A stretch of 64,000 nt of DNA, taken from Methylococcales bacterium. GTDB taxonomy: Bacteria > Pseudomonadota > Gammaproteobacteria > Methylococcales > Methylomonadaceae. The notes beneath the pieces were generated by a model. It searched no databases. It was not told the DNA's origin and worked only from the letters and a program-made list of their open reading frames with translations. Numbering within the stretch: the first letter of the stretch is position 1; every line of letters begins with the position of its first letter. The DNA is taken from positions 1-64,000 of the forward strand of contig JAPLRR010000040.1 of NCBI GenBank assembly GCA_026399075.1, read 5' to 3'. Positions 12,273 through 23,546 of this stretch are shown here, one piece after another. The translations under genes were made by a program, and so were the position numbers.

Positions 12273-12330
12273 TTAGGTCAGGCCAAAAAGAAATTATTAG
12301 GTCAGGATTTCTGGCCTATTAAAATTTTAT
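12273..12330 (+). promoter_or_regulatory. rpsL leader with repeated box and attenuator-like hairpin
   Basis: The 10-mer TTAGGTCAGG occurs twice, at 12273-12282 and 12297-12306. The second copy pairs with CTGGCCTA (12311-12318) to make an 8-bp hairpin with one G-T pair. The first copy could compete for the same strand. A T-rich stretch follows. This could be an attenuator or protein-binding leader for the str operon; no function has been shown. Confidence 0.4.
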
Positions 12331-12369
12331 TATCTGACAGTTAAATTGTATATCGGAGTAAACAAAGAT

Positions 12370-12744
12370 ATGGCCACGATCAACCAATTAGTTCGTAAGC
12401 CGCGTGCTAAGAGAATAGAAAAGAGCAATGTCCCGGCATTGGAGGCATGCCCTCAACGTCGGGGAGTATGTACACGCGTATATACAACAACCCCAAAAAA
12501 ACCAAACTCAGCCTTGCGTAAGGTTGCAAGGGTAAGGTTGACAAATGGGGCGGAAGTAAGTAGTTACATTGGTGGTGAGGGGCATAATCTTCAAGAGCAT
12601 TCTGTGGTTTTGATTAGGGGTGGTCGTGTAAAGGATTTGCCGGGTGTGCGGTATCACGTTGTGCGTGGTAGTTTGGATGCTTCAGGCGTGAACAATAGAA
12701 AGTGTGGTCGCTCCAAATATGGAACTAAACGCCCTAAAAAGTAA
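12370..12744 (+). CDS. rpsL: 30S ribosomal protein S12
   Basis: I choose ATG 12370 ([11 protein letters not shown]), which gives 124 residues, the E. coli length; the in-frame codons upstream are leader. S12 sits in the decoding centre and controls accuracy. The streptomycin-sensitive lysine in TTPKKPNSA (residue 43 counting Met) and the segment [12 protein letters not shown] are intact. Asp89 (Asp88 in mature numbering) is the known methylthiolation target of RimO, encoded at 42557. Confidence 0.98.
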   Translation: MATINQLVRKPRAKRIEKSNVPALEACPQRRGVCTRVYTTTPKKPNSALRKVARVRLTNGAEVSSYIGGEGHNLQEHSVVLIRGGRVKDLPGVRYHVVRGSLDASGVNNRKCGRSKYGTKRPKK

Positions 12745-12758
12745 AACTAAGTTGGTGA

Positions 12759-13232
<474 letters not shown>

Positions 13233-13264
13233 TCATTGAATAACGTTGAACTGTATAGTGCATT

Positions 13265-15358
13265 GTGCGTAAAACTCCAATAGATCGTTATCGTAATATT
13301 GGCATCATGGCTCATATTGATGCGGGTAAAACAACTACAACAGAACGTGTTTTGTACTATACGGGTGTGTCCCACAAAATAGGTGAGGTGCACGATGGTG
13401 CCGCTACAATGGATTGGATGGCGCAGGAGCAGGAAAGGGGAATAACAATAACTTCGGCAGCTACCACTTGCTTTTGGAGTGGCATGGAAAAGCAGTTTCA
13501 GCAACATCGTATCAATATTATTGATACGCCGGGTCACGTTGATTTTACAATTGAGGTGGAGCGGTCGTTGAGGGTGTTGGATGGCGCATGTGCGGTATTT
13601 TGTGCGGTAGGTGGGGTTGAGCCGCAGTCTGAGACGGTTTGGCGTCAAGCTGATAAGTACCAAGTGCCCCGATTGGTGTTCGTTAACAAAATGGATCGTT
13701 CTGGAGCAGATTTTTTACGTGTAATAGCGCAAATAAAAGTGCGGCTAGGAAGTACGGCAATACCTATGCAGTTACCTGTGGGTGCTGAAGAAAGTTTTTC
13801 GGGTATTGTTGACTTAATAAAAATGAAAGCCATTTATTGGAACGAAGCGAATTTAGGGATGACTTTTGAGGAAAAAGAAATACCTGAAGAAATGCAAGGG
13901 ATTTGTGAGATTTGGCGTTCCAAATTGGTCGAAGCAGCAGCGGATGCCAATGAAAGCTTGATGGAAAAATACCTTATGGAAGGGGAGTTGACAAATGAAG
14001 AGATAAAACAAGGAATTCGTCTTCAAACGTTAGCCAACAAAATCGTCCCTGCATTTTGTGGATCCGCCTTTAAAAATAAAGGTGTGCAAGCAATGCTAGA
14101 TGCGATCATTGAATACATGCCTGCGCCGACAGATGTTAAGGCAATAAAAGGTGTGCTTGAAGACGACGTTACTGAAGCGCAAAGAAATGCGTCTGATGAT
14201 GAGCCATTTTCAGCGTTGGCTTTTAAAATTGCAACTGATCCATTCGTTGGGACATTAACTTTTTTTAGGGTATATTCAGGAGTTTTAAATGTTGGAGATA
14301 CCATTTACAACTCGGTGAAAATGAAAAAGGAAAGGATAGGCCGAATAGTGCAAATGCATGCAAATAGCCGGGAAGAAGTTAAGGTTGTTTGTGCGGGAGA
14401 TATTGCTGCGGCTATTGGTCTTAAAGATGTTACAACAGGCGATACATTATGTGATCTTAAATCAGTTATTGTCCTAGAGCGAATGCAATTTCCCGATCCA
14501 GTTATTTCTGTTGCGGTGGAGCCTCGGACAAAGGCTGATCAAGATAAAATGGGTATGGCTTTAAGTAAGCTGGCCCAAGAAGACCCTTCTTTTCGGGTGC
14601 ATACTGATGAGGAATCTGGGCAAATAATAATATCCGGAATGGGTGAGTTGCATCTGGAAATTATTGTTGACCGAATGAAGAGGGAGTTTAATGTAGAGGC
14701 CAATGTAGGCGCGCCACAGGTGGCTTATAGGGAAACAATCCGTAAAGTAGTTGAACAGGAAAGTAAATTTATTAGGCAGTCAGGTGGGCGCGGTCAATAC
14801 GGTCACGTTTGGTTGCGGATAGAGCCACAAGAAGCAGGCGCAGGTTACTTGTTTGTCAACGAAGTTGTAGGTGGGGTAATTCCAAAAGAATTCATTCCTG
14901 CTGTTGATAAGGGAGTTCAAGAGCAGTTAAAGAGCGGAGTGTTGGCTGGTTATCCTATGCTTGATGTAAAGGTGTCTATATTTGATGGTTCATATCATGA
15001 CGTAGATTCTAATGAAATGGCTTTTAAGATTGCCGGTTCAATGTGTTTCAGGGAAGGTGCAAGAAATGCAAGCCCTGTTTTGCTTGAACCTATAATGAAA
15101 GTAGAGATTGCAACACCTGAAGAGTATATGGGTGATGTTGTTGGTGATATCAATAGGAGGCGAGGAATAATTCAAGGTATGCATGATGAGCCATCTGGTA
15201 AATCACTTAGCTGTGAAGTTCCGCTTTCTACGATGTTTGGTTATGCAACAGATTTGCGTTCAATAAGCCAAGGGCGCGCAACTTACAGTATGCAGTTTGA
15301 AAAATACAATGAAACGCCTGCTCATATAGCAGAAGCTATAATTAAAAAATCTTCATAA
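13265..15358 (+). CDS. fusA: Elongation factor G
   Basis: EF-G is the GTPase that drives ribosomal translocation. The 697-residue product starts at GTG 13265 ([25 protein letters not shown]), aligning with E. coli MARTTPIARYRNIG. No strong ribosome binding site is visible. The P-loop [10 protein letters not shown], switch I around [10 protein letters not shown], and switch [10 protein letters not shown] are present, as is the domain IV segment around [10 protein letters not shown]. It lies 32 nt after rpsG and 26 nt before tuf. Confidence 0.98.
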   Translation: MRKTPIDRYRNIGIMAHIDAGKTTTTERVLYYTGVSHKIGEVHDGAATMDWMAQEQERGITITSAATTCFWSGMEKQFQQHRINIIDTPGHVDFTIEVERSLRVLDGACAVFCAVGGVEPQSETVWRQADKYQVPRLVFVNKMDRSGADFLRVIAQIKVRLGSTAIPMQLPVGAEESFSGIVDLIKMKAIYWNEANLGMTFEEKEIPEEMQGICEIWRSKLVEAAADANESLMEKYLMEGELTNEEIKQGIRLQTLANKIVPAFCGSAFKNKGVQAMLDAIIEYMPAPTDVKAIKGVLEDDVTEAQRNASDDEPFSALAFKIATDPFVGTLTFFRVYSGVLNVGDTIYNSVKMKKERIGRIVQMHANSREEVKVVCAGDIAAAIGLKDVTTGDTLCDLKSVIVLERMQFPDPVISVAVEPRTKADQDKMGMALSKLAQEDPSFRVHTDEESGQIIISGMGELHLEIIVDRMKREFNVEANVGAPQVAYRETIRKVVEQESKFIRQSGGRGQYGHVWLRIEPQEAGAGYLFVNEVVGGVIPKEFIPAVDKGVQEQLKSGVLAGYPMLDVKVSIFDGSYHDVDSNEMAFKIAGSMCFREGARNASPVLLEPIMKVEIATPEEYMGDVVGDINRRRGIIQGMHDEPSGKSLSCEVPLSTMFGYATDLRSISQGRATYSMQFEKYNETPAHIAEAIIKKSS

Positions 15359-15384
15359 AATTGAATAACACAAGGTATTAAATC

Positions 15385-16575
15385 ATGGCCAAAGAAAAGT
15401 TTTCACGCAGTAAGCCCCATGTAAACGTAGGCACAATCGGCCATGTTGACCATGGCAAAACAACGTTAACGGCGGCATTGACCACGGTAATGGCAAAATT
15501 GCATGGTGGCGCGGTAAAGGCGTTCGATCAAATCGACAATGCGCCAGAAGAGCGCGCACGCGGTATTACCATTGCAACCTCACATGTTGAATATGAATCG
15601 GCAACACGCCATTATGCGCACGTTGACTGCCCAGGCCATGCTGACTATGTAAAAAACATGATCACAGGCGCCGCGCAAATGGATGGCGCGATATTGGTCT
15701 GTTCGGCAGCAGACGGCCCGATGCCGCAAACTCGCGAGCACATCCTGCTGTCAAGGCAAGTAGGCGTTCCATACGTTGTCGTCTTCTTGAACAAAGCAGA
15801 CATGGTTGATGACGAAGAGCTGATCGAACTTGTTGAGATGGAATTGCGCGAATTGCTGGACATGTATGAATTCCCTGGCGATGACACGCCAATTATTCGG
15901 GGTTCAGCGTTGCTTGCCTTGCAAGGTGATGAAAGCGAAATCGGCATGCCATCAGTAGTAAAATTGGTTGAAGCGTTGGACAGCTACATCCCATTGCCAG
16001 AGCGTGCGGTTGACGGGGCGTTCCTGATGCCTATCGAAGACGTGTTCTCAATTTCAGGCCGTGGTACAGTTGTTACTGGCCGTATTGAGCGTGGCGTTAT
16101 AAAAGTCGGCCAGGAAGTTGAAATAGTCGGTATTCGTCCAACGGTCGCAACCACCGTAACGGGTGTTGAAATGTTCCGCAAATTGCTGGATCAAGGCGAG
16201 GCGGGCGACAACGTGGGTCTGCTGTTAAGGGGCACAAAAAGGGACGACGTCGAGCGTGGCCAAGTATTGGCGCACAAAGGCACCATCAAGCCCCATTCCC
16301 ATTTCAACGCGGAAATATACATTCTGTCAAAAGAGGAAGGTGGACGACATACGCCGTTTTTTGATGGCTACCGCCCGCAGTTCTACTTTCGGACGACGGA
16401 TGTGACAGGTGCGGTTGCGTTGCCTGAGGGGGTGGAAATGGTAATGCCGGGGGACAATATTTCCGTCAAGGTTAAATTGATTTCACCGATTGCTATGGAA
16501 GACGGCTTGCGTTTTGCAATCCGTGAAGGTGGTCGTACCGTCGGTGCGGGTGTTGTTGCATCAATCATTGATTGA
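15385..16575 (+). CDS. tuf: Elongation factor Tu (tuf copy 2)
   Basis: The 396-residue EF-Tu delivers aminoacyl-tRNA to the ribosome. It has P-loop GHVDHGKTT, switch [10 protein letters not shown] and the NKAD guanine motif. Codon choice is noticeably richer in G and C at third positions than in fusA or rpsJ, as in copy 1. The gene ends ATT GAT TGA, giving a final Asp where copy 1 has Glu. The stop appears to come from the junction with rpsJ rather than from a normal tuf end. The last codons overlap the best available rpsJ start. Confidence 0.96.
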   Translation: MAKEKFSRSKPHVNVGTIGHVDHGKTTLTAALTTVMAKLHGGAVKAFDQIDNAPEERARGITIATSHVEYESATRHYAHVDCPGHADYVKNMITGAAQMDGAILVCSAADGPMPQTREHILLSRQVGVPYVVVFLNKADMVDDEELIELVEMELRELLDMYEFPGDDTPIIRGSALLALQGDESEIGMPSVVKLVEALDSYIPLPERAVDGAFLMPIEDVFSISGRGTVVTGRIERGVIKVGQEVEIVGIRPTVATTVTGVEMFRKLLDQGEAGDNVGLLLRGTKRDDVERGQVLAHKGTIKPHSHFNAEIYILSKEEGGRHTPFFDGYRPQFYFRTTDVTGAVALPEGVEMVMPGDNISVKVKLISPIAMEDGLRFAIREGGRTVGAGVVASIID

Positions 16576-16846
16576 TCATAAATTGATTGATCAATCGGCT
16601 GGTGAGATAGTAGAAACAGCAAGAAGAACAGGTGCCCAAGTTAAGGGGCCTATTCCTTTGCCTACTAAGAAAGAGCGTTTTACAATTTTAATTTCACCGC
16701 ATGTAAATAAAGATGCACGTGATCAATATGAATTGAGAACATATAAAAGATTGCTGGATATTGTTGAGCCAACTGAAAAAACAGTAGATGCATTGATGAA
16801 GTTGGATCTTGCAGCTGGTGTTGATGTCCAAATAAAATTGAATTAA
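16568..16846 (+). CDS. rpsJ: 30S ribosomal protein S10, 5'-truncated
   Basis: From [22 protein letters not shown] onward the sequence aligns with E. coli S10 to the C-terminus. The normal first 13 residues, which form the first beta strand (consensus IRIRLKAF), are absent. In their place is the tuf 3' end read in another frame. The closest possible start is TTG 16568, giving a 92-residue protein against the usual 103, with no ribosome binding site. S10 is essential, packs in the 30S head and is NusE, the partner of NusG and NusB. The normal tuf-rpsJ spacer and S10 leader are also missing. Either a deletion or an assembly fault is possible. Confidence 0.85.
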   Translation: MIDHKLIDQSAGEIVETARRTGAQVKGPIPLPTKKERFTILISPHVNKDARDQYELRTYKRLLDIVEPTEKTVDALMKLDLAAGVDVQIKLN

Positions 16847-16864
16847 AAGTAGAGGAATTGGCAG

Positions 16865-17515
16865 ATGTCAATAGGTCTTATAGGTCGTAAATGTGGTATG
16901 ACCAGAGTTTTTTGTGAAGATGGTTCTTCAGTACCTGTTACTGTTCTCCAGATTGACTCAAACAGAGTTACTCAGGTTAAAAGTGTTGAGGTAGATGGTT
17001 ATCGTTCAATTCAGGTTGCAGCGGGCGAAAAAAAATCTTCAAGAGTAAATAAAGCAATGGCAGGTCATTATGCGGCGGCTAATGTGACAGCTGGGCGTGG
17101 TCTTTGGGAGTTTCGACTCGAAGAAGGCGAAGGCACTGAGTTATCTGCCGGTTCCGAGTTATCTCTGGATATTTTTCAAGCAGGACAAGTGGTTGATGTC
17201 CAAGGCCGTAGTATTGGTAAAGGTTTTGCTGGCGGTATTAAAAGACACCATTTTAGTATGCAGGATGCCACACACGGTAACTCACGCTCACATAGGGTAT
17301 TGGGTTCTATCGGTATGTGCCAAACTCCAGGCCGGGTTTTTAAAGGTAAGAAAATGGAAGGTCACTTGGGTAATACAAAAACAACTATCCAAAACCTGAC
17401 TATTCATGCCATTGATACAGCAAGAAATTTAATTTTAGTTAAAGGCGCAGTGCCTGGTGCTAAGGGTGGTGATGTCGTTATCACGCCTGCGATGAAATTG
17501 CGAAATAAAGGTTAA
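16865..17515 (+). CDS. rplC: 50S ribosomal protein L3
   Basis: The 216-residue product is slightly longer than E. coli L3 (209). It begins [16 protein letters not shown] and has the characteristic long loop around [11 protein letters not shown] and [12 protein letters not shown] that reaches toward the peptidyl transferase centre. The Gln in FSMQDATHG corresponds to the residue methylated by PrmB in E. coli. It lies 18 nt after rpsJ, and a GAGGA box is present. Confidence 0.97.
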   Translation: MSIGLIGRKCGMTRVFCEDGSSVPVTVLQIDSNRVTQVKSVEVDGYRSIQVAAGEKKSSRVNKAMAGHYAAANVTAGRGLWEFRLEEGEGTELSAGSELSLDIFQAGQVVDVQGRSIGKGFAGGIKRHHFSMQDATHGNSRSHRVLGSIGMCQTPGRVFKGKKMEGHLGNTKTTIQNLTIHAIDTARNLILVKGAVPGAKGGDVVITPAMKLRNKG

Positions 17516-17518
17516 GTC

Positions 17519-18139
17519 ATGGGAATGCAAATACCAGCTTTAAATGAACAAGACTCTGCCGGTAATGCACAAGTAGCAGAAAGTGTATTTGGTCAGTCTT
17601 ACAACGAGACGTTAGTTCACCAATTAGTAACGCGCTATCTTGCTGGAGCAAGGGCCGGGACAAAGGCGCAGAAGACACGCTCGGATGTAAGTGGTGGTGG
17701 ATCTAAACCATGGCGCCAAAAAGGCACTGGACGTGCTCGGTCAGGTACTACACGAAGCCCTGTTTGGCGGACGGGTGGTGTTGCTTTCGCAGCAAGGCCA
17801 CGTTCTTATGAGCAGAAGTTAAACAAGAAAATGTTTCGTGTTGGTATACGATCAATTTTGTCGGAATTACTCAGGCAAGATCGTTTGGTTGTAAGCAGTG
17901 ACATTATTCCTGCTACAGTTAAAACAAAAGAATTAAATGAAAAATTAAAACTGATTAATGCAAAACGCATACTGATAGTTGTTGAGAATGTAGATGAAAA
18001 TTTAGCGTTGGCTTCAAGAAATATTCCATATGTTGAAGTGATTGAGGCAATAAATTTAAATCCTGTATTATTGGTGTCTGCCGATAAAGTAATTGCTACG
18101 CCAGGTGCGTTGAAGCAACTAGAGGAGCGTTTAGCGTGA
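17519..18139 (+). CDS. rplD: 50S ribosomal protein L4
   Basis: The 206-residue product carries the extended loop [19 protein letters not shown] (about residues 60-80) that lines the exit tunnel near L22. In E. coli L4 also represses the S10 operon by acting on the leader before rpsJ. That leader is not visible here because of the tuf/rpsJ junction. Only 3 nt separate it from rplC, and it overlaps rplW by 4 nt. Confidence 0.97.
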   Translation: MGMQIPALNEQDSAGNAQVAESVFGQSYNETLVHQLVTRYLAGARAGTKAQKTRSDVSGGGSKPWRQKGTGRARSGTTRSPVWRTGGVAFAARPRSYEQKLNKKMFRVGIRSILSELLRQDRLVVSSDIIPATVKTKELNEKLKLINAKRILIVVENVDENLALASRNIPYVEVIEAINLNPVLLVSADKVIATPGALKQLEERLA

Positions 18140-18435
18140 GTATAAACAAATTTCAGTTGTCAGGAGTTCTTGAGTCTCCAATTATTTCTGAGAAAAGTAC
18201 ATTATCCGCAGAAAAGAACAAACAATTTGTCTTTAAAGTTGTAAAAAGCTCAACAAAAAAACAAGTTAAAAGTGCGGTTGAATTAATGTTCGGAGTTGAG
18301 GTTGATTCAGTACATGTCTTGAATGTTAAGGGCAAACAAAAGAGAGTCGGTAAATCTTTGGGTCAAAGATCTGATTGGAAAAAAGCTTATGTAAAGCTGA
18401 AACCCGGTCATGATATTGAATTCTCTGCTGCGTAA
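18136..18435 (+). CDS. rplW: 50S ribosomal protein L23
   Basis: The start is GTG 18136, overlapping the rplD stop (GTGA), so translation is probably coupled. The 99 residues compare with 100 in E. coli. L23 lies at the tunnel exit and docks trigger factor and the signal recognition particle. The motif PIISEKST near the N-terminus and the basic loop KGKQKRVG are typical. Confidence 0.96.
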   Translation: MSINKFQLSGVLESPIISEKSTLSAEKNKQFVFKVVKSSTKKQVKSAVELMFGVEVDSVHVLNVKGKQKRVGKSLGQRSDWKKAYVKLKPGHDIEFSAA

Positions 18436-18474
18436 TTTATTAAAGTGATAGATCAATAGGAAACGGTAGAAAGC

Positions 18475-19302
18475 ATGGCGATTGTAAAGTCAAAACCGAC
18501 ATCACCGGGATCACGGTTTGTAGTCCGCATCAAGAATGATGAGTTGCATAAAGGCAAACCTTATGCCCCTTTGTTATCTAAACTTAGCAAAAGTGGCGGT
18601 CGTAATAATCAGGGACGTATAACAACACGTCATATCGGTGGTGGACATAAGCAACACTACCGCATTATTGATTTCAAAAGAAATAAAGTTGATATACCTG
18701 CTGTAGTAGAACGTTTGGAGTATGACCCAAATAGAACTGCTAATATAGCCCTTATCTTATTTAAAGATGGGGAGCGCAGATACATCATTGCTCCAAAAGG
18801 GATAGTGGTGGGGCAGGAGATTGTTTCGGCAGAAACTGTACCTGTAAAAGCAGGAAATTGTATGCCACTGAGAAACATTCCAATGGGAACTACAGTTCAT
18901 TGTGTCGAATTGAAACCTGGTAAGGGTGCCCAATTAGCAAGAAGTGCGGGTACATCAGTACAGTTGGTAGCAAGAGATGGCGCACATGCAACCATAAGGC
19001 TGCGTTCAGGTGAGATGCGCAAAGTTATGGCTGATTGCAAAGCTGTAATTGGAGAAGTATCAAACTCAGAGCATAATCTTGCATCTTTGGGTAAAGCTGG
19101 TGCAACTAGATGGCGTGGAGTTCGCCCAACCGTGCGTGGTGTGGTAATGAATCCAGTTGACCATCCACATGGTGGTGGTGAAGGAAGAACATCAGGTGGT
19201 AGACATCCAGTATCACCTTGGGGTATGCCAACTAAGGGATACAAAACAAGAAAAAATAAGCGTACTGATAATATGATTATTAGGCGTCGTAAGCAGAAAT
19301 AG
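18475..19302 (+). CDS. rplB: 50S ribosomal protein L2
   Basis: The 275-residue product matches E. coli L2 (273). The C-terminal signature [21 protein letters not shown] is complete, including the conserved His needed for peptidyl transferase assembly. L2 joins the subunits and contacts 16S rRNA. A GGAAACGG-type box precedes the ATG. Confidence 0.98.
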   Translation: MAIVKSKPTSPGSRFVVRIKNDELHKGKPYAPLLSKLSKSGGRNNQGRITTRHIGGGHKQHYRIIDFKRNKVDIPAVVERLEYDPNRTANIALILFKDGERRYIIAPKGIVVGQEIVSAETVPVKAGNCMPLRNIPMGTTVHCVELKPGKGAQLARSAGTSVQLVARDGAHATIRLRSGEMRKVMADCKAVIGEVSNSEHNLASLGKAGATRWRGVRPTVRGVVMNPVDHPHGGGEGRTSGGRHPVSPWGMPTKGYKTRKNKRTDNMIIRRRKQK

Positions 19303-19313
19303 AGAGAAAACTC

Positions 19314-19586
19314 ATGCCGCGTTCAATTAAAAAAGGTCCGTTTATTGATCATCATCTTCTAAAAAAAGTAGAAGATGCTGTAAGTAGCAATAATCGGAAA
19401 CCGATTAAAACATGGTCAAGAAGATCAATGATAATTCCTGACATGCTAGGCTTAACAATTGCAATTCACAATGGTCGTTTGCATATTCCAGTTCTAATAT
19501 CTGAGAATATGGTGGGACATAAACTTGGCGAATTTGCGCCTACAAGAACATATAAAGGCCACGTGGCTGATAAGAAATCTAGGTAA
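19314..19586 (+). CDS. rpsS: 30S ribosomal protein S19
   Basis: The 90-residue product (E. coli 92) begins [18 protein letters not shown] and contains the signature [11 protein letters not shown] and [17 protein letters not shown]19 binds the 30S head beside S13 near the A-site tRNA. It follows rplB after 11 nt and is followed by rplV after 7 nt. Confidence 0.97.
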   Translation: MPRSIKKGPFIDHHLLKKVEDAVSSNNRKPIKTWSRRSMIIPDMLGLTIAIHNGRLHIPVLISENMVGHKLGEFAPTRTYKGHVADKKSR

Positions 19587-19593
19587 GGCAGTG

Positions 19594-19929
19594 ATGGAAA
19601 TTTCAGCAAAATTAAATAATGCCCCCTTGTCTGCGCAAAAAGCACGGTTAGTTGGCGATCAAATTCGTGGTTTGCCAGTTGAAAAAGCACTGAATATTTT
19701 GAAGTTCAGTTCTAAAAAAGCTGCTGCAATCATCAAAAAAATTCTTGAATCTGCGATTGCAAATGCAGAACACAATGAAAGTGCAGATATTGATGAGTTA
19801 CGAGTGTCGACTGTTTATGTTAATGAAGGGGCGACCATGAAAAGATTTAAGGCAAGAGCTAAAGGAAATGCAAATCATATCCTTAAAAGAACCTGCCATA
19901 TTACAATAAAAGTCGCAGAATTCGAGTAG
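19594..19929 (+). CDS. rplV: 50S ribosomal protein L22
   Basis: I start at ATG 19594 ([20 protein letters not shown]), which gives 111 residues against 110 in E. coli. A longer reading from 19525 overlaps rpsS and is not credible. L22 has a beta hairpin lining the exit tunnel, seen here as [21 protein letters not shown]. Changes in this loop give macrolide resistance in other species, and none of the known deletions is evident. Confidence 0.95.
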   Translation: MEISAKLNNAPLSAQKARLVGDQIRGLPVEKALNILKFSSKKAAAIIKKILESAIANAEHNESADIDELRVSTVYVNEGATMKRFKARAKGNANHILKRTCHITIKVAEFE

Positions 19930-19938
19930 GGGTATAAA

Positions 19939-20610
19939 ATGGGTCAAAAGGTACATCCAACAGGTATACGGCTTGGTATTGTAAAAGATTGGAATTCAAG
20001 ATGGTATGCAAGCAGTCAAGATTACTCTGTTTTTTTACATCAAGATTTGACAGTGCGGGCATTTATTAAGAAAAAGTTAGCCCATGCTTCAGTAAGCAAA
20101 ATTCAAATTAACCGTCCAGCTAACAACGCGCATATTACAATTCATACAGCTCGACCTGGTATTGTTATTGGAAAAAAGGGCGAGGATATTGATGTATTAC
20201 GCCAAGAAATATCAAAAATGATTGGTGTTCCAGTTCAGTTAAATGTTGAGGAAATAAGGAAGCCTGAATTAGATGCGCAACTGGTAGCTGAAGGAGTGGC
20301 TCAGCAGTTGGAAAAAAGAATAATGTACCGCCGGGCTATGAAACGCGCAGTAACAAATACGATGCGTTTAGGTGCAGAAGGAATAAAAATCAATGTTGGT
20401 GGTCGGCTCAACGGTGCAGAAATTGCCCGTAGCGAATGGTATCGGGAAGGTCGTGTACCTTTGCATACTTTAAGGGCTGATATTGACTATGCAACAGCAG
20501 AAGCGCATACAACCTACGGGATTATCGGCATTAAAGTGTGGATTTTTAAAGGTGAAGTATTCGATATGGACGCACATATCGCATCCATTAATTCTGAAAC
20601 CAAAAAATAG
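19939..20610 (+). CDS. rpsC: 30S ribosomal protein S3
   Basis: The 223-residue product (E. coli 233) starts [18 protein letters not shown]. The KH domain (about residues 39-107) carries [10 protein letters not shown], and the C-terminal domain has [27 protein letters not shown]3 forms part of the mRNA entry tunnel and helicase. It follows rplV by 9 nt. Confidence 0.97.
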   Translation: MGQKVHPTGIRLGIVKDWNSRWYASSQDYSVFLHQDLTVRAFIKKKLAHASVSKIQINRPANNAHITIHTARPGIVIGKKGEDIDVLRQEISKMIGVPVQLNVEEIRKPELDAQLVAEGVAQQLEKRIMYRRAMKRAVTNTMRLGAEGIKINVGGRLNGAEIARSEWYREGRVPLHTLRADIDYATAEAHTTYGIIGIKVWIFKGEVFDMDAHIASINSETKK

Positions 20611-20626
20611 TTGAAGGAATATAACC

Positions 20627-21040
20627 ATGCTTCAGCCAAAAAGAACCAAATTCCGTAAACAACACAAAGGCAGAAATAACGGTACTGCTGTACGTGGCTC
20701 ATCAGTTAGTTTTGGTGAGTATGGCTTAAAGTCAGTCAGCAGAGGAAGATTAACTGCAAGACAAATTGAGTCAGCAAGAAGAACAATTACACGCCATGTA
20801 AAACGTGGTGGAAAAATATGGATAAGAGTGTTCCCCGATAAGCCAATTACTAAAAAACCTTTAGAAGTTCGTATGGGAAAAGGAAAAGGTAGTGTAGAAT
20901 ACTGGGTTGCTCAAGTAAGGCCAGGAACAATGTTGTATGAAATACAGGGTGTTTCTGAAGAATTGGCACGTGAAGCCTTCACGTTAGCAGCTGCTAAGCT
21001 CCCATTAAAAACACTTTTTACCGCTCGGACAATAATGTAA
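20627..21040 (+). CDS. rplP: 50S ribosomal protein L16
   Basis: The 137-residue product (E. coli 136) starts [18 protein letters not shown]16 binds near the A-site and is needed for late 50S assembly. The Arg in the segment [14 protein letters not shown] corresponds to the arginine hydroxylated by YcfD/RoxA in E. coli. The stop overlaps rpmC by one base. Confidence 0.97.
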   Translation: MLQPKRTKFRKQHKGRNNGTAVRGSSVSFGEYGLKSVSRGRLTARQIESARRTITRHVKRGGKIWIRVFPDKPITKKPLEVRMGKGKGSVEYWVAQVRPGTMLYEIQGVSEELAREAFTLAAAKLPLKTLFTARTIM

Positions 21041-21231
21041 TGAAAGCAAGTGAATTACGTCAAAAATCAAAAGATGAATTAGGGAGCTTATTGCTCGATC
21101 TCTCACGGGAACGGTTTAACCTAAAAATGCAAAAAGGTACGGGTCAATTGTCAAAGCCAGATCAAGTAAAAAAGGTTAGGCGCGAAGTGGCTCGGATTCA
21201 AACCATAATAAATGAAATGGCGAGTGCATAA
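21040..21231 (+). CDS. rpmC: 50S ribosomal protein L29
   Basis: The 63-residue product equals E. coli L29 in length. It is two helices, beginning [14 protein letters not shown], with the signature [15 protein letters not shown]29 sits at the tunnel exit next to L23. The start overlaps the rplP stop (TAATG), indicating coupling. Confidence 0.95.
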   Translation: MKASELRQKSKDELGSLLLDLSRERFNLKMQKGTGQLSKPDQVKKVRREVARIQTIINEMASA

Positions 21232-21232
21232 G

Positions 21233-21496
21233 ATGGGTGAGAATGTAACTAAATTACGTACAATCACTGGTCGGGTTGTTAGTAATAAAATGGATAAGTC
21301 AATTACGGTTTTAGTTGAGCGAGTTGTAAAACATCCGATTTACGGGAAGTATATAAAACGTTCTACAAAAATGATGGCTCATGATGAACATAATATTTGC
21401 CAAGAAGGTGATGTGGTATCTATAACATCATGCAGACCTCTATCTAAGAATAAAACATTTAAATTGGTTCAAGTCTTAGAAAGTGCTAACAAATAG
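21233..21496 (+). CDS. rpsQ: 30S ribosomal protein S17
   Basis: I start at ATG 21233 ([23 protein letters not shown]), giving 87 residues against 84 in E. coli; the longer reading from 21212 overlaps rpmC. S17 is an OB-fold primary 16S rRNA binder. It is the last gene of the S10 operon, one base after the rpmC stop. Confidence 0.95.
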   Translation: MGENVTKLRTITGRVVSNKMDKSITVLVERVVKHPIYGKYIKRSTKMMAHDEHNICQEGDVVSITSCRPLSKNKTFKLVQVLESANK

Positions 21497-21532
21497 CATC
21501 AACTATTTATATACAGAGTGTAGGAATAAATC

Positions 21533-21901
21533 ATGATTCAGATGCAAACTAACCTTGACGTCGCCGATAATAGTGGTGCCAAAAGGGTCATGTGTATCAA
21601 AGTATTGGGGGGGTCACACCGTCGTTATGCGGGCATTGGTGATATTATCAAAGTCAGTATTAAAGATGCAATTCCCCGTGGAAGAGTAAAAAAAGGAGAA
21701 GTTTATAACGCCCTTGTTGTAAGGACGCGCAAAGGTGTACGTAGGCCTGATGGTTCTGTTATACGTTTTGATGGCAATGCTGCTGTTATTTTAAATAACA
21801 ATCTCCAGCCTCTTGGAACCCGAATTTTTGGCCCTGTAACACGTGAGCTTAGAGGTGAAAAATTTATGAAAATAATTTCGCTGGCTCCTGAAGTTTTATA
21901 A
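21533..21901 (+). CDS. rplN: 50S ribosomal protein L14
   Basis: The 122-residue product (E. coli 123) starts [27 protein letters not shown]. It lies at the subunit interface by L3 and L19 and is the docking site of the silencing factor RsfS. It opens the spc gene block. A 36-nt spacer separates it from rpsQ, with no strong promoter visible. Confidence 0.97.
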   Translation: MIQMQTNLDVADNSGAKRVMCIKVLGGSHRRYAGIGDIIKVSIKDAIPRGRVKKGEVYNALVVRTRKGVRRPDGSVIRFDGNAAVILNNNLQPLGTRIFGPVTRELRGEKFMKIISLAPEVL

Positions 21902-21915
21902 GGTAGGGTTTAAAA

Positions 21916-22233
21916 ATGGCAAAAATTAAAAAAGGCGATGATGTAATTGTTCGTACCGGAAAAGATAAAGGTAAGAGCGGTAGGGTTACACAAGTTTTAA
22001 AAAATGACAAAGTTTTGGTTGAAGGAATTAATCAAGTCAAGAAGAACCAAAAACCGAATCCAAATGCAGGAGTTTCGGGTGGAATAATTGTTAAGGATAT
22101 GCCAATCGATATTTCAAACATCGGCTTGTATAATCCAACGACGAAGAAAGCGGATAGGGTCGGCTTTAGATTTCTTGAAGATGGAAAAAAAGTCAGATAT
22201 TTTAAATCAACAAATGAAGTTGTTGATGTGTAA
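21916..22233 (+). CDS. rplX: 50S ribosomal protein L24
   Basis: The 105-residue product (E. coli 104) begins with a KOW motif, [24 protein letters not shown]24 is an assembly initiator that binds 23S rRNA early. It lies 14 nt from both neighbours, in the standard spc order. Confidence 0.96.
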   Translation: MAKIKKGDDVIVRTGKDKGKSGRVTQVLKNDKVLVEGINQVKKNQKPNPNAGVSGGIIVKDMPIDISNIGLYNPTTKKADRVGFRFLEDGKKVRYFKSTNEVVDV

Positions 22234-22247
22234 GGTGCAGATGAATC

Positions 22248-22787
22248 ATGGCTAGATTAGAAACCGTATATAAAGAAAAAATCCTTCCGGCATTAGTAGA
22301 GCAATTTGCTTATAAGTCTATTATGCAGGCTCCTCGCATCACAAAAATAACACTCAATATGGGTGTGGGTGGTGCGGTAGCTGATAAAAAGGTTCTACAG
22401 TCTGCACTTTCTGACATGGAAAAAATTTCCGGTCAAAAACCTATAGTTACGTTAGCAAGAAAATCAATTGCTGGTTTTAAAATTCGCGATGATATGCCTA
22501 TAGGATGTAAAGTTACATTGCGTAGCGACAGGATGTATGAATTTTTGGATAGGTTAATTAGTATTTCCATTCCTAGAATTCGTGATTTTAGAGGTTTAAG
22601 TTCAAAAAGTTTTGATGGGCGTGGAAATTACTCTATGGGTGTTAAAGAACAAATCATATTTCCTGAGATTGACTATGATAAGATCGACACTTTACGAGGT
22701 ATGGATATCACTATTACAACTACAGCACAGACCAATGAAGAAGGTTTGGCTTTGTTAAAGCTGTTTAATTTTCCATTTAAGAGCTAA
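22248..22787 (+). CDS. rplE: 50S ribosomal protein L5
   Basis: The 179-residue product has the E. coli length. The signature [16 protein letters not shown] and the P-site loop around [16 protein letters not shown] are present. L5 carries 5S rRNA in the central protuberance with L18 and contacts S13, also encoded here. Confidence 0.97.
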   Translation: MARLETVYKEKILPALVEQFAYKSIMQAPRITKITLNMGVGGAVADKKVLQSALSDMEKISGQKPIVTLARKSIAGFKIRDDMPIGCKVTLRSDRMYEFLDRLISISIPRIRDFRGLSSKSFDGRGNYSMGVKEQIIFPEIDYDKIDTLRGMDITITTTAQTNEEGLALLKLFNFPFKS

Positions 22788-22801
22788 GGGGCAGTTTTAA
22801 C

Positions 22802-23107
22802 ATGGCAAAAAAATCAATGATCGCACGTGAAGAAAAACGAAAAAAATTAGTCAAAAAATTTGATGCTAGGCGTAAATCCTTAAAAGAAATTATCAAGGAT
22901 ATCGGTGCATCTTATGAAGATAAAGAAGCTGCTCATTTACAGCTCCAAAAATTACCAAGGGACTCTAGTGGTTCAAGGGTTCGTAATCGCTGTAATTTAA
23001 CTGGACGTCCTCATGGTTATTACCGCAAGTTTGGCCTTAGCAGAAATAAATTAAGAGAGGCAACTATGCGCGGTGATGTTCCTGGTGTAGTCAAAGCAAG
23101 TTGGTAA
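22802..23107 (+). CDS. rpsN: 30S ribosomal protein S14
   Basis: The 101-residue product is the long zinc-free form, as in E. coli. The motif [21 protein letters not shown] has only one cysteine rather than the two CxxC pairs of the short zinc form. S14 packs in the 30S head near S10 and S3. Confidence 0.97.
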   Translation: MAKKSMIAREEKRKKLVKKFDARRKSLKEIIKDIGASYEDKEAAHLQLQKLPRDSSGSRVRNRCNLTGRPHGYYRKFGLSRNKLREATMRGDVPGVVKASW

Positions 23108-23138
23108 GATCTGTTAGATCAAGTTTGGAGAAAAGAAA

Positions 23139-23534
23139 ATGAGTATGACAGACCCAGTTGCAGATATGCTGACACGTATAAGAAACGGTCAATCTGCAGG
23201 AAAAAAAAGTATAAAACAGCCTTCATCAAAGCTAAAAGTATCGATTGCTAAAGTTCTAAAAGCAGAAGGTTATATTACAGATTTCACCACTGAAACCAAT
23301 GGTAGTCATACAGAAATGACTATTGAGTTAAAATATTACAAAGGTGCTCCTGTAATTGAAGCTATAAAAAGAATTAGTAGGCCTGGTTTACGTATTTATA
23401 AATCTAAAGACGAATTGCCAAAAGTACTTGGCGGCTTAGGGATTGCTATTGTATCAACATCAAACGGTGTAATGACGGATAGGGCTGCACGTGCAATTGG
23501 TCACGGCGGCGAAGTTATTTGTACTGTTTGTTAA
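23139..23534 (+). CDS. rpsH: 30S ribosomal protein S8
   Basis: The 131-residue product starts [19 protein letters not shown]8 binds helix 21 of 16S rRNA. In E. coli it represses the spc operon by binding the rplE start region, and I see no obvious copy of that fold here. The signature [20 protein letters not shown] is intact. Confidence 0.97.
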   Translation: MSMTDPVADMLTRIRNGQSAGKKSIKQPSSKLKVSIAKVLKAEGYITDFTTETNGSHTEMTIELKYYKGAPVIEAIKRISRPGLRIYKSKDELPKVLGGLGIAIVSTSNGVMTDRAARAIGHGGEVICTVC

Positions 23535-23546
23535 TGTAGGTGTGTC

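Noticed and set aside
16490-16567. Longer S10 reading starting inside tuf
   Set aside because: The extra residues are tuf read in another frame and match no S10 N-terminus.
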